Shown: one piece after another, positions 8,668 through 17,013 of the stretch
How positions within the stretch are numbered: the stretch's first letter is position 1
Layout of the letters: every line of letters begins with the position of its first letter
Program-made: the position numbers and the translations under genes
The notes under the pieces: generated by a model
Told to the model about the DNA's origin: nothing
Seen by the model: only the letters and a program-made list of their open reading frames with translations
Databases searched by the model: none
Source: WHSW01 sp963846565
GTDB taxonomy: Bacteria; Actinomycetota; Thermoleophilia; Solirubrobacterales; 70-9
Length of the DNA: 64,000 bases
Assembly: GCA_963846565.1 (NCBI GenBank)
Contig: CAWJWL010000001.1
Location: 186,001-250,000 of the forward strand
Reading direction: 5' to 3'

Positions 8668-9407
8668 GCGCCACCGGGTCGACATTGCAGGTCCATGACC
8701 TGGTCGCCGGGTATGGCGGGCTGCCGATCGTCAACGGCGTCAGCCTGGCGGCTGAGCCGAGCCGCCTGACAGTCGTGATCGGGCCGAACGGATGCGGAAA
8801 GTCGACGACGATGCGCGCGCTCGCGGGCCTGCTATCCACCGACGAGGGGGCGGTCCGGCTGATCAAGGGCGACTCGGTAACCGAGCTCGAGCAGCTCTCG
8901 CCCTCGCAGCGCCTGGGTCATGGCCTCGCCTTCGTTCCCCAGGAGCGCACCGGCTTCCCGGAGATGTCGGTGCACGAGAACCTCGCCCTGGGGGGCTGGT
9001 TGTGGCGCCGCGACCGTTCGCAACTCGCCCCGCGCGTGGACAGCGTTTACGAGCACCTCCCGAAGCTGGTCGAGTGGCGCAACAAGCGGATGGGGCTGCT
9101 GAGCGGCGGCCAGCAGAAACTGGTCGAGCTCGGACGGGCTCTTGTGAGCCGGCCGAGCGTGATCATTCTCGATGAGCCGACGGCTGGTCTGGCGCCGCCA
9201 GCCGCCGAGGAGCTGCTCGCATTGCTGCGCGAGCTCGCCCAGAGCCAGGGGGTCACAGTGTTGATGGTCGAGCAAAACCTCGAGCCCGCGCTGCGGACGG
9301 CCGATCACGCCTATTGCGTCGTTGCCGGGCGTAACACGACGGAGGGTCCCGCGCAGGAGATTCTCGGACGCCTGCCGGAGATCGTGGAAAGCTGGCTATG
9401 GGACTGA
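8664..9407 (+). CDS. livF: Liv-type ABC transporter ATPase (LivF-like)
   Basis: Second ATP-binding subunit. Walker A is GPNGCGKSTT, the signature is LSGGQQKLVELGRAL, Walker B is VIILDEPTAGL, and the LivF-specific MVEQNLEPAL follows. The ATG at 8664 overlaps the livG stop (ATGA); the longer frame from 8550 would add non-homologous residues read through livG. Its 3' end overlaps the livM start by ten bases. Translational coupling along the whole operon is evident. Confidence 0.93.
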   Translation: MSATGSTLQVHDLVAGYGGLPIVNGVSLAAEPSRLTVVIGPNGCGKSTTMRALAGLLSTDEGAVRLIKGDSVTELEQLSPSQRLGHGLAFVPQERTGFPEMSVHENLALGGWLWRRDRSQLAPRVDSVYEHLPKLVEWRNKRMGLLSGGQQKLVELGRALVSRPSVIILDEPTAGLAPPAAEELLALLRELAQSQGVTVLMVEQNLEPALRTADHAYCVVAGRNTTEGPAQEILGRLPEIVESWLWD

Positions 9408-10423
9408 TCGAACGGATCCGTGGTCGGCGCCTGCCTGGCAACGCCCCCAAGCTCGCTCTCGCGGCCGTACTGGTGATCGCAGCGATCTGGCCCGTGTTTG
9501 CAGACGATGCTGGTCGAGACCTGGCCGTGCGGGTGACCTATTACGTCCTGCTGGTCGCGAGTTGGAACCTGCTCGCCGGCTATGCCGGCCTGTACTCCTT
9601 CGGCCACGTCGCCTTCGCGGCTATCGGGGCCTACTGCACCGTCGTCCTGGTCGAGCGCGAGGGTCTTCCGATCGAGCTGTCCTTCCTTATCGGCGGGCTG
9701 GTCGCCGGCTTGCTCGGCACCTTGCTCGGGCTTCTCTCGAGTCGCATCCGCGGCCCGTATCTGATCGTCGCTTCCTTCGGCCTGCTGGTCGCGGTGCAGA
9801 CCGTGATCCTCGCCAACCCGACTCAGACGGGTGGCGCGAGTGGATCGATCGTCCCGCCCCTCATCGACGGTCCCGATCCAGAGCTCAGCTACTACGTACT
9901 CGGGCTGGTGCTGGTCGCGCTCTTCTTCGCCGTCTCGGTCGCCCTGTTACGTACGCGTGCGGGGAAGGTCTTCGCGGCGCTTCGCGACGATGAGGACGGG
10001 GCTGTGGCCATCGGGATCAACCCGCTGCCGTGGAAGACGGCGATCTTCGCCTACACGTCCTTCTGGGCCGGGGTCGCCGGTGTCTTCATCGCCTACTACA
10101 CCGGTTTCATCACACCAGCGATCGGAAGCGTCTCGGAGATGTCGATGGTGGTGGCGATGGGAATCACCGGCGGGTTGGGCACGCTGGTGGGGCCCGTCAT
10201 CTCGACCGCCGCCCTGCTGTATCTCAGCGACGAGCTTCGCGTGATCGGCGAGGGCTACAGCACCCTGCTGTTTGGCGTCGTCCTACTGTTCGTGATCGTG
10301 GTCGTGCCTCGCATCAGGCGCCGCATACGGCTTGCCCGCAGGCGGACCGACAATCGCCGCTTGGCGAGCTTGATCGACGATGCCGATCCCGTGGCCGGCC
10401 TCAGCGCCGCGCGCCGTCCATGA
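9398..10423 (+). CDS. livM: Liv-type ABC transporter permease (LivM-like)
   Basis: Second permease, 341 residues. It has the LivM landmarks SWNLLAGYAGLYSFGHVAFAAIGAY near residue 52 onward and GVAGVFIAYYTGFITPAIGS, plus eight or more hydrophobic segments and a basic cytoplasmic C-terminus (RIRRRIRLARRR). Its stop overlaps the M24 peptidase start (ATGA at 10420), so the peptidase is part of the same transcription unit. Confidence 0.92.
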   Translation: MGLIERIRGRRLPGNAPKLALAAVLVIAAIWPVFADDAGRDLAVRVTYYVLLVASWNLLAGYAGLYSFGHVAFAAIGAYCTVVLVEREGLPIELSFLIGGLVAGLLGTLLGLLSSRIRGPYLIVASFGLLVAVQTVILANPTQTGGASGSIVPPLIDGPDPELSYYVLGLVLVALFFAVSVALLRTRAGKVFAALRDDEDGAVAIGINPLPWKTAIFAYTSFWAGVAGVFIAYYTGFITPAIGSVSEMSMVVAMGITGGLGTLVGPVISTAALLYLSDELRVIGEGYSTLLFGVVLLFVIVVVPRIRRRIRLARRRTDNRRLASLIDDADPVAGLSAARRP

Positions 10424-11661
10424 CCGCAAGCGAGACTGCTCAGCGCGAAGCGATTGTCGAGCGAGTGCGCATGCGCCTGGCTGCGGATGGCCTGGACGCG
10501 TACTTGGCCTACACGCCGCCCAACAACCTCTATTGCGCCGGGTTTGTCTCTTGGTTTGCGGCCGAGCACTGGCGCTTTCACGGTGCGAACCTGACTCTCA
10601 TCGCGGCGGATCCGGCGGTCCCGCCCGCGATGATGGTGCCGGAGGTCGAGGTCTCGGCCGCGCGCCGATCCACCCTCATCGACGACATCCGAGGCTTCGG
10701 CATGTGGATCGAGACGCGGGAGCTCGGCGAGATCACGACCGCGCCCGAAGACGGTGGTGAGCCGCTGCAACGTCCGACGTGGTCGGATCCCGATGAACAG
10801 GACCGGCTTCTTCGGGAGATGGTCGGCGACCGGGGCCTCTTGGGAGGCCGGATCGGAACGGACGTGGCGTTCGCGATGGCGGACTCGCTCCATCGGTTTC
10901 GCGGGCTCGCACCAGATGCACAGTGGGTCGACTGGACAGACGAGATCTTCGATCTGCGCGCCGTCAAGCAGCCGTTTGAGATCGACCGGCTCACGCGTGC
11001 GACCGAGCTGCAGGAGAACGGGTTCACGGCCATTCGCGAAAACCTGCGAGCCGGAATGTCCGCGCGCCATGTGCGCAACCTTTATACGCGGGCGGTCTTG
11101 GACGCCGCGAACGCCGACGATCGCTATGCCGACTTCGACGACAGCTGGGCGGTGGTGAGTCCTGGCGGTCCGCAGAAGAATCCCGTGAGCGACGGCCTCG
11201 AGTCGGGCGACCTCGTGACCATCGACGGTGGAGTTCGGGTCGGGGGCTACAAGAGCGACGGGGCGCGTACCTTCGCCATCGGCGAGCCCGGGGAGGTGGT
11301 TCGCGATCTCTACGACGCGCTGCTCGGTGCCAATGATCGAGCCGTTTCACAATTGGTCCCCGGAGCGCCGGTAGCAGACGCATTTCACGCTGCCGAAGCT
11401 CACATGCACGCAGCCGGATACCCGCAATACAGCCGCGGTCAGTACGGGCACTCCCTCGGACTGGAGCAGTTTCCGGAGGAGCCGCCCTTCATTGCCCGCG
11501 ATGAGCATCGGCCGGTGCAGGCGGGCATGGTCTTCGCCGTCGAAGCGCCCTTTTATGGGGCCGACCTGGGCGCGATCACGATCGAGGACATGGTGTTGGT
11601 AACCGAGGATGGACCCGAGCGCATGCACAGCTCACCACGAGAGCTCGTCGTCGTTGGGTAG
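10420..11661 (+). CDS. M24-family metallopeptidase (Xaa-Pro aminopeptidase/prolidase-like)
   Basis: Cytoplasmic 'pita-bread' hydrolase of 413 residues with an N-terminal creatinase-type domain (LDAYLAYTPPNNLYCAGF) and a C-terminal catalytic domain. All five metal ligands of the M24 peptidases can be picked out: Asp in TIDGGV, Asp in YKSDGARTF, His in YGHSLGLEQF, Glu in VFAVEAPFY and Glu in TIEDMVLV. That argues for a metallopeptidase rather than metal-free creatinase. Its overlap with livM and close spacing to the aminotransferase suggest it hydrolyses a compound imported by the Liv system. The exact substrate is unresolved. Confidence 0.85.
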   Translation: MTASETAQREAIVERVRMRLAADGLDAYLAYTPPNNLYCAGFVSWFAAEHWRFHGANLTLIAADPAVPPAMMVPEVEVSAARRSTLIDDIRGFGMWIETRELGEITTAPEDGGEPLQRPTWSDPDEQDRLLREMVGDRGLLGGRIGTDVAFAMADSLHRFRGLAPDAQWVDWTDEIFDLRAVKQPFEIDRLTRATELQENGFTAIRENLRAGMSARHVRNLYTRAVLDAANADDRYADFDDSWAVVSPGGPQKNPVSDGLESGDLVTIDGGVRVGGYKSDGARTFAIGEPGEVVRDLYDALLGANDRAVSQLVPGAPVADAFHAAEAHMHAAGYPQYSRGQYGHSLGLEQFPEEPPFIARDEHRPVQAGMVFAVEAPFYGADLGAITIEDMVLVTEDGPERMHSSPRELVVVG

Positions 11662-11674
11662 AAAGGACTTGCGG

Positions 11675-12850
11675 GTGAGTGACAGCGCGTCCCCGGCCTT
11701 GACCTGGACATCACAGCTACCTGAGCGCTTGTTGCTCGGAGCGGGCCCAAGCATCGTGCCGGCGGATGTTCGCGACGCGCTCGCAGTTCCAACCGTGGGC
11801 CACATGGATCCGGCGTTCGGGCAGGTGATGTCCCAGACCTCCGAGCTCCTGCGGCGAACCTTCCGGACCTCCAACCGCGCGACCTTTCCAGTCTCGGCTA
11901 CCGGCAGCGGCGGGATGGAGGCGATGATCGCCAACCTGATCGAACCAGGGCAGCGCGTCATCTGCGGGGTGTACGGGCTGTTCGGCGAACGCATCGCCGA
12001 CGCGCTTCACCGCCACGGCGCTGAGGTACTCCGTGTCGATGGCGAGTGGGGTCGTGCACTGCCGCTCGAGCGTCTTCACGAGGTCGCCAAGGAAAGCTTC
12101 GACGCGATGATCCTCGTACACGGTGAGACCTCGACCGGTGTGGCACAGCCGCTTGACGGGCTCGCGCAGCTATGCCGAGAGCGCGACGCGCTCCTGCTGT
12201 TGGACTGCGTCACCTCGCTCGCCGGGCATCCGCTCGAGATCGATGAGGTTGGCGCGGACGCAGCTTTCAGCGGCACGCAGAAGTGTCTCAATTGCCCGCC
12301 GGGCCTGGCCCCGTTCACCCTGGGGGAGCGCGCAACTCAGCGCCTGGTGCGGGCGAACCGCTCCTGGTACTTCGATTTCTCGGCGGTACTGAACTATTGG
12401 TCGAACGAGTCCGGTGCGAGGGCCTATCACCACACCGCACCGATCAACATGGTCTATGGAATCCGGGCGGCTTTGGAGCTTGTCGACGCCGAAGGCATCG
12501 ATGAGCGATGGAAGCGCCACGCGAAGGCGCACGCTGCTCTCAACCTGGCCGCGGAGGAACTGGGGTTGCGACGACTTGCGCCCCAAGACGAGGCGCTGTA
12601 TTCGCTGCTCGCGCTACGGGTGCCAGACGACGTCGATGAGGCCGCCGTGCGCGGCGCACTGCTCGCCGAAGACGGCATCGAGATCTCAGGCGGACTCGGC
12701 GCCTTCACGGGACGCGTCTGGCGGATCGGAGTGATGGGGGAGGGCGCGAAGCCAGAGCCGCAGGAGCGTCTGGTCGGCGCCCTGGCCCGCCATCTCAACA
12801 GGCCGGCAGCGGGGGCGCTGGCGGCGCTGGAGACCGGATGGGGTTACTAG
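11675..12850 (+). CDS. Class V aminotransferase, alanine/serine-glyoxylate type
   Basis: PLP enzyme predicted to transfer an amino group to glyoxylate or another 2-oxo acid. It has the AGXT/SgaA hallmarks GAGPSIVPADVRDAL and VGHMDPAFGQVM near the N-terminus, SATGSGGMEA, DCVTSLAG, and the PLP-lysine in GTQKCLNCPPG. The start is GTG at 11675, 13 bases after the peptidase stop; the longer frame from 11609 reads through the peptidase. As last gene of the Liv operon it may process the imported substrate. Glyoxylate as acceptor would also link to the glycolate oxidase genes 10 kb upstream. Confidence 0.88.
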   Translation: MSDSASPALTWTSQLPERLLLGAGPSIVPADVRDALAVPTVGHMDPAFGQVMSQTSELLRRTFRTSNRATFPVSATGSGGMEAMIANLIEPGQRVICGVYGLFGERIADALHRHGAEVLRVDGEWGRALPLERLHEVAKESFDAMILVHGETSTGVAQPLDGLAQLCRERDALLLLDCVTSLAGHPLEIDEVGADAAFSGTQKCLNCPPGLAPFTLGERATQRLVRANRSWYFDFSAVLNYWSNESGARAYHHTAPINMVYGIRAALELVDAEGIDERWKRHAKAHAALNLAAEELGLRRLAPQDEALYSLLALRVPDDVDEAAVRGALLAEDGIEISGGLGAFTGRVWRIGVMGEGAKPEPQERLVGALARHLNRPAAGALAALETGWGY

Positions 12851-13142
12851 CAGCGAGGGCGCGGCGCTTCACTGCTGCGGGGAGAGCATCTGTGCGGAGT
12901 TGCTTCCAGCTAGCACGACAAGGACGAAGTCGAAGGCGGCAATCTGAGCTACCGGCTCAAGGCGACCTCGCTCCTCAGTCGCGGCGATCGCAGGCGTTCG
13001 TCGCCCGGCGTCCCACGGCAACACGGGGGCAACAGGACGTCCAGATACGACCGCAACTCGCAGGTGAGCGGGCACCGCCGCGCGTGCGTCATTCACGCAT
13101 AGACCGGGCTATCCGACACCAGCCGCAATCCCACGGAGCTAA
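12851..13142. other. Non-coding gap before the first tRNA-Gly fragment
   Basis: No credible gene is visible in these 290 bases. They contain the arm-like repeat at 13018-13042, and no fragment of an integrase can be recognised with confidence. I read the stretch as the non-coding end of a decayed integrated element. Confidence 0.4.
13018..13042 (+). repeat. Arm-like direct repeat, copy 1 (GGCAACA, 11-bp period)
   Basis: GCAACA occurs at 13018 and again at 13029, exactly one helical turn apart, inside a 25-base block that recurs at 39786-39810 with a single mismatch. A related pair lies at 33588-33604. Helically phased direct repeats close to a tRNA 3' fragment (here 100 bases further on) are what tyrosine-integrase arm sites look like. 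The function is inferred from this layout. Confidence 0.5.
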
Positions 13143-13184
13143 TTGCCATGCAGAAGGTCGTGGGTTCGAGTCCCCTCAGCCGCT
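13143..13184 (+). repeat. tRNA-Gly(GCC) 3' fragment (attachment-site scar), copy 1
   Basis: The 42 bases read as the 3' part of a tRNA: anticodon loop TTGCCAT (anticodon GCC), variable region, T-arm GTGGGTTCGAGTCCC and acceptor strand CAGCCGCT. No 5' half precedes it, so it is not a functional gene. Close copies are at 33622 and 37754. Such 3' ends are left when an element integrates into or leaves a tRNA gene. This copy has CCCCT where the others have CCCAT, so its T-stem pairs less well. Confidence 0.75.
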
Positions 13185-13199
13185 TTTCTTCCGAGTGAT

Positions 13200-13589
13200 T
13201 CACCCGACGGCTGGGTCGGGGTTGAAAACGTCAACGGCGCGGCGCCACGACGCGTCGGCCTGTCGCCGGTGGAGCCCGACGTACCTGCCGCGATAGACGA
13301 TGTGGCCTCGATCCCCCGCCTCGACGCCGAGCGCATAGCGTCCGACCTCCAACGCGACGGGTTCCGCAGGCGCGATCTCCAGGACGAGGACCTCCAGCTC
13401 GATCTGGGTGATGCCGAGCGCGATCCCGGTTCGCCAGTACGTCTCGATCTGGTCCCGGCCGGCGACCAATGGGGAGGCGGGCGCCAGGATCTTCGCGTCG
13501 GCCGTGTAGAGGGCGCCTGCGGCGATTGCGTCGCCGCTCGCCACCGCCGAAGCCAGCTTCGCCGTTGCATCGCCCAGTCCGCTGGTCAT
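13200..13589 (-). CDS. SnoaL-like/DUF4440-type NTF2-fold protein
   Basis: A 129-residue NTF2-fold protein. Typical features are the N-terminal helix with SGDAIAAGALYTADAKILAPASPLV (start of the cone-shaped pocket), the GRDQIETYWRTGI motif and a C-terminal run of beta strands. Relatives (YybH/SgcJ-like) are small enzymes or ligand-binding proteins of uncertain chemistry. It sits downstream of the AfsR-type regulator on the same strand, with a heptamer direct repeat at 13611-13628 just upstream of its ATG, so it is a likely target of that regulator. Its stop lies 16 bases from the tRNA-Gly fragment. Confidence 0.7.
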   Translation of the reverse strand: MTSGLGDATAKLASAVASGDAIAAGALYTADAKILAPASPLVAGRDQIETYWRTGIALGITQIELEVLVLEIAPAEPVALEVGRYALGVEAGDRGHIVYRGRYVGLHRRQADASWRRAVDVFNPDPAVG

Positions 13590-13610
13590 GGCGCCACCCT
13601 GGTTGACGAC

Positions 13611-13628
13611 CGTTGCAGATCCGTTGCA
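13611..13628 (-). promoter_or_regulatory. SARP-type heptamer direct repeat upstream of the SnoaL-like gene
   Basis: On the minus strand TGCAACG-GATC-TGCAACG: two identical heptamers 11 bp apart, 22 bases before the ATG at 13589. The same heptamer with the same 4-bp spacer occurs at 16472-16489 in front of the divergent gene at 16557, in the same orientation relative to the gene it would control. Streptomyces antibiotic regulatory proteins bind heptamer direct repeats with 11-bp periodicity, and the regulator between the two sites has a SARP/BTAD N-terminus. Confidence 0.6.
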
Positions 13629-13649
13629 ACCGGCGGCGGGCGCGCGTGC

Positions 13650-16457
13650 TCAGGGCTCTTGCAGCGCGACCTCGACAGCGTCAGCAAGCGCGAGGCGTCG
13701 CCCGTTCTTCCGCCCGCCGGCGAGCGCGTCACCGTCGGTAGCGAGGATCGGCGCCGCATACTCGTCGCGCTCTGCTTCCCATTGCCCGATCGGCTGTCGT
13801 TGCTCTTCGGCCTCGATCGCCCCCCAGAGAACGCCGGCGCGCCCGACAGCGCCCCGCTCGGCTGCGGTTCGCGCAAGCAACGCCAGCATGTAGATCGTCA
13901 GCTGCCGCTCGCCGATCGCGGCTGCCTGCTCGAGTGCTCGGCGCAGGTGTTCGTCGGCTAATTCGAAGCTCCCGCTCTCGACCGCGATCTCGCCGAGGTC
14001 GGCGAGCGTCTGCGCGCGCCACCAGAGGAAGCCGGTCTCGCGCGCCAGCTCGGCGCTTTGCTCGAGCAGTTCCACCGCCCGCTGGTCGTCGCCTTCGTGG
14101 TGCGCGATGCCCCCCAGCGTGCCCAGCGCTACCGCCTCGCCTCGCTGATCCCCGAGCCGACGCTGGATGCTGAGCGCCTCCATTGTCAGCGCCCGGGCCT
14201 CGTCCGCAGCGCCCCGTTGCAGACGGGCAGCCGCGAGTCGATGGAGCACCTCTGCCGCGCGGGCCTCTTCGCCGAGCTCGCGGAACTCAGTGAGAGCCGA
14301 CTCGTAGAGCTGCTCGCCCTGCTCGAAATCGCCCGCGATGAACGTCATGCCTCCCTGGGCGAGCAGCACTCGAGCACGCAGCTCAGGCGGCAGCTGGTCG
14401 CTCCGTGTGAGCAGCGCCTTGAACCAACGCATGCCCTCGAACGGATTGTTCGAGACCCATAGCTGCTCGAGTGAGATCGCGAGGCTCGCAGCGAGCAGCG
14501 GATCGCTCTCGAGGGACCAGTCGAATGCCGAGCGGAGTTCATCCTGTTCGAAGAGCACGGCCTCGAACCGCTGCTCGCCTCCGGCCTCGGTCGACAGCTG
14601 CGCGGCCTCGGCGCGCCGCAGGAAGTACTCGGCGTGTGCCCGCCTGAGTTGCGGCTCGTCGCCCTTCTCAACCAGCCTCTCGGTTGCGTATTCACGCACC
14701 GTTTCGAGTAGCCGGTAGCGCATCCCGCCGCCTGAGCTGGGCTCGTCTTCTGCGCGAACTAGAGAAGCGTCAACGAGGCGCTCGACGAGCTCGAGGCTCT
14801 CGGACTCGTCGTCCTCCAGACATACGCCCGCAGCACCGGCAACCGTGAACCGCCCGGCGAAGACGGCCAGTCCGCATAGCAGGTGGCGTTCGGCCTCGGT
14901 CAGCAGGTCGTAGCTCCAATCCATCGCCGCCTCGAGGGTGCGGTGGCGCGGATCGACGATCCGCCGCCACGAGCTCAGGAAGCGGAATCGATCCCCGAGC
15001 CGGGTCGCGATCTCGTTCAGCGATAGCGCCTTCGCCCGCGCCGCCGCGAGCTCGATCGCGAGGGGAAGCCCATCGAGCTCGCGACAGATGCGGCCCGCGG
15101 TCTCCAGATGCTCCGGCGTTGCGTCGAGACCGGGCCGTACCGCGGTGGCGCGGTCCCAGAACAAACGCACCGCGGGCGCGTCCGCGATCTCATCCGGCGA
15201 AGCGCTCTCGACCGGCGTCGGCAGTGGATCGACCTCGAGCAGGACCTCGCCCTGAACGTGAAGCGATATTCGACTGGTGGCAAGCACCCGCAGGTTTGGA
15301 CACCCGTGCAGCAGGGCGGTGACCAGCTCCGCACACCCGTCGACCACGTGCTCGCAGTTGTCGAGGACCAGCAGCAGCTCCGATTCGCCTGTCCGCTCGA
15401 CCAGGTCCTCGGCTTGGGAATCCGCGCCTCCGGAGTCGAGCGCGCTCGCGACCTCGTCCGACACGAGCGCCGGATCGGCGAGCGGGGTGAGATCGGCGAG
15501 CCAGACTCCGTCGGCCCAGACGCCCGCCTGCTGGCGCGCGATCTCGATCGCGAGCCGCGTCTTGCCCGATCCACCGACCCCGCTGAGGACTACCAGGCGG
15601 TGCTTGCGCAGGAGGCTGGGGATCTCCGCGAGCTCCCGCTCGCGCCCGACGAGGCTGCTCACCGGGGAAGGCAGGTTGTGCCGGGCGACGGACGCGGGCA
15701 CGGCTGGCAGGTCGTGATGCAGGATCGCGCGCTCGAGCTCTCTCAGGTCTTCGCTTGGCTCCAGCCCGAGTTCGTCTCGCAACCGCTCGCGCGCCCGTCG
15801 ATACGCGTCGAGAGCGTCAGCCTGCCGATCGCAGCGGTAGAGCGCGAGCACGAGGTGTCGCCAGAGCCGCTCGCGCAAGGGCTCCTCCTCGATGAGTTGC
15901 TGCAGCTCGGCAACGACGTCGCCATGCCGCCCGAGGTCGAGGTCGGCCTCGATCCGCTGCTCGATGCAGACGAGCTGCAACTCCTGGAGGCGTCTTGCCT
16001 CCAGAGTCAGCGGTGCAACGTCGGAGGTGCCGGCGTAGGCTGGGCCGCGCCACAGGGCCAGGGCAGCGTGCAGCCGTTCTGCGGCAGCGCCCGGCGCACC
16101 TCGTCGTATCGCGCTCTCGCCCTGCCGGGTCAGGTCCTCGAACCGTCGGGCGTCGACCGCCTCGGCCGCGGCATCGAGCGCGTAACCCGCTGAGGTGCCG
16201 ATCACCGTCTCGCTCCCCAGTGACGTGCGCAGGCGGGAGATGTAAGAGCGTAGGGTCGTCGCGGCGCCATCGGGGGGATTCCCGGCCCAGAGCTCGTCCG
16301 CGAGCCGATCGGCCGTGACCGGCCGGCCCTGCTCGATGAGCAAGAGCGACATCAGGGAGCGCTGCTTTGGACCGCCGAGATCCAGCCGGCGCCGACCGGC
16401 ATGGGCCTCGACCGGCCCGAGTACGCGGAACTCCAATGTCGAATTCGTTTCGGTCAC
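13650..16457 (-). CDS. AfsR/SARP-family regulator with BTAD, NB-ARC ATPase and TPR regions
   Basis: A large transcription activator of about 935 residues. Regions in order: OmpR-type winged helix (FRVLGPVEAHAGRRRLDLGG onward), bacterial transcriptional activation domain (about residues 100-245, ending DELGLEPSEDLRELERAI), STAND ATPase with Walker A GVGGSGKTRLA and Walker B LLLVLDNCEH, and C-terminal TPR-like repeats (about residues 560-900). GTG 16457 is preferred over the in-frame codon at 16487, because the latter would place the heptamer repeats inside the gene. The likely targets are the flanking SnoaL gene and the divergent small membrane protein. The signal sensed is unknown. Confidence 0.88.
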   Translation of the reverse strand: MTETNSTLEFRVLGPVEAHAGRRRLDLGGPKQRSLMSLLLIEQGRPVTADRLADELWAGNPPDGAATTLRSYISRLRTSLGSETVIGTSAGYALDAAAEAVDARRFEDLTRQGESAIRRGAPGAAAERLHAALALWRGPAYAGTSDVAPLTLEARRLQELQLVCIEQRIEADLDLGRHGDVVAELQQLIEEEPLRERLWRHLVLALYRCDRQADALDAYRRARERLRDELGLEPSEDLRELERAILHHDLPAVPASVARHNLPSPVSSLVGRERELAEIPSLLRKHRLVVLSGVGGSGKTRLAIEIARQQAGVWADGVWLADLTPLADPALVSDEVASALDSGGADSQAEDLVERTGESELLLVLDNCEHVVDGCAELVTALLHGCPNLRVLATSRISLHVQGEVLLEVDPLPTPVESASPDEIADAPAVRLFWDRATAVRPGLDATPEHLETAGRICRELDGLPLAIELAAARAKALSLNEIATRLGDRFRFLSSWRRIVDPRHRTLEAAMDWSYDLLTEAERHLLCGLAVFAGRFTVAGAAGVCLEDDESESLELVERLVDASLVRAEDEPSSGGGMRYRLLETVREYATERLVEKGDEPQLRRAHAEYFLRRAEAAQLSTEAGGEQRFEAVLFEQDELRSAFDWSLESDPLLAASLAISLEQLWVSNNPFEGMRWFKALLTRSDQLPPELRARVLLAQGGMTFIAGDFEQGEQLYESALTEFRELGEEARAAEVLHRLAAARLQRGAADEARALTMEALSIQRRLGDQRGEAVALGTLGGIAHHEGDDQRAVELLEQSAELARETGFLWWRAQTLADLGEIAVESGSFELADEHLRRALEQAAAIGERQLTIYMLALLARTAAERGAVGRAGVLWGAIEAEEQRQPIGQWEAERDEYAAPILATDGDALAGGRKNGRRLALADAVEVALQEP

Positions 16458-16471
16458 GCGGCTATCGCTGG

Positions 16472-16489
16472 TGCAACGTTTTTGCAACG
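16472..16489 (+). promoter_or_regulatory. SARP-type heptamer direct repeat in the divergent promoter region
   Basis: TGCAACG-TTTT-TGCAACG lies between the regulator start (16457) and the divergent gene (16557). Heptamer, spacer length and orientation toward the target gene match those at 13611-13628. A CATAAAG sequence about 17 bases further on could serve as a -10 element for the gene at 16557. Confidence 0.6.
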
Positions 16490-16517
16490 CCCATCGAAGA
16501 GCGTCCCATAAAGACCC

Positions 16518-16537
16518 CGATCGCTAAAGGGCGATCG
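16518..16537 (+). promoter_or_regulatory. Inverted repeat in the 5' leader of the 16557 gene
   Basis: CGATCGC and GCGATCG form a perfect 7-bp inverted repeat with a 6-base loop, about 20 bases before the ATG and directly upstream of the ribosome binding site GAGAGGAAGG. It could be a leader hairpin or an operator; the sequence does not distinguish these. Confidence 0.35.
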
Positions 16538-16556
16538 ACCGAGAGGAAGGCATCAC

Positions 16557-16853
16557 ATGACCAAGCATCGTTGGACCGGGCTCGTCGCACGCTCCCTGAC
16601 GGTCGTCGCGTTGGCGCTGCCGTCCGCGGCCACGGCGGCCCCGGCCGAACAGTTCCTCGGCTCCGCCCCGGCGCCCATCGAGACCTCGTCTGCCAGCGTG
16701 CCCACCGTGAGCTCCCCCGACTCGGGCTTCAGCTGGGGCGACGCCGCGCTCGGCGCGGCCGCCGTGCTCGCCGTCGTGACGCTCAGTGTCGGCGGCGCGC
16801 TCATGCTCAGGAGCGCGCGCGCGGAGCGCCGCGAGGTCCGACTGACGAGCTGA
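16557..16853 (+). CDS. Small secreted or membrane-anchored protein
   Basis: A 98-residue protein with a signal peptide (MTKHRWTGLVARSLTVVALA, predicted cleavage after SAATAAPA), a serine/proline-rich middle and one C-terminal transmembrane segment (AALGAAAVLAVVTLSVGGAL) followed by a basic tail (RSARAERREVR). This gives an anchored protein with a short extracytoplasmic stalk. A good ribosome binding site (GAGGAAGG) precedes the ATG. It is divergent from the AfsR-type regulator, with the heptamer repeat in its promoter, and ends before a clear terminator. I do not recognise a family. Confidence 0.65.
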   Translation: MTKHRWTGLVARSLTVVALALPSAATAAPAEQFLGSAPAPIETSSASVPTVSSPDSGFSWGDAALGAAAVLAVVTLSVGGALMLRSARAERREVRLTS

Positions 16854-16875
16854 GGCCACCGTCCCGTCCCGCTTG

Positions 16876-16898
16876 CGGCCCCAGATTCGGGGCCGTTT
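16876..16898 (+). terminator. Intrinsic terminator after the 16557 gene
   Basis: CGGCCCC-AGATTC-GGGGCCG followed by TTT: a perfect 7-bp GC stem with a short T run, 23 bases after the stop codon. Confidence 0.65.
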
Positions 16899-16989
16899 GC
16901 GTTACCAGTTCCGGTACCCGACGCTGCGCTGGAAACTGGTTTCGCTCACATCAGCCGCTTTCGTTGAGCGTCCCCGCCGGTTCGCATCA

Positions 16990-17013
16990 GAGCGCGGCCG
17001 GGGCGCTCTTTTT
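16990..17013 (+). terminator. Hairpin with T-tract (terminator-like)
   Basis: GAGCGC and GCGCTC flank a 7-base loop and are followed by five T residues. No gene ends close by on the plus strand, so it may belong to a deleted gene. A further perfect 8-bp hairpin (CCAGGACG-TTC-CGTCCTGG) lies at 17128-17146. Nothing coding is visible between 16900 and 17200. Confidence 0.45.

Noticed and set aside
10030..10420. N-terminal extension of the M24 peptidase back to 10030
   Set aside because: The extra residues are an out-of-frame reading of livM; the ATG at 10420 overlaps the livM stop in the usual ATGA form.
10420..11661. Creatinase as the identity of the M24 protein
   Set aside because: Creatinases lack the metal ligands, whereas all five M24 metal-binding residues can be identified here.
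13143..13184. A complete tRNA-Gly gene at any of the three GCC fragments
   Set aside because: No D-arm or 5' acceptor strand precedes the anticodon loop at 13143, 33622 or 37754.
15108..16193. 361-codon plus-strand frame within the AfsR-type gene
   Set aside because: Antisense to the BTAD and ATPase regions; no independent evidence.
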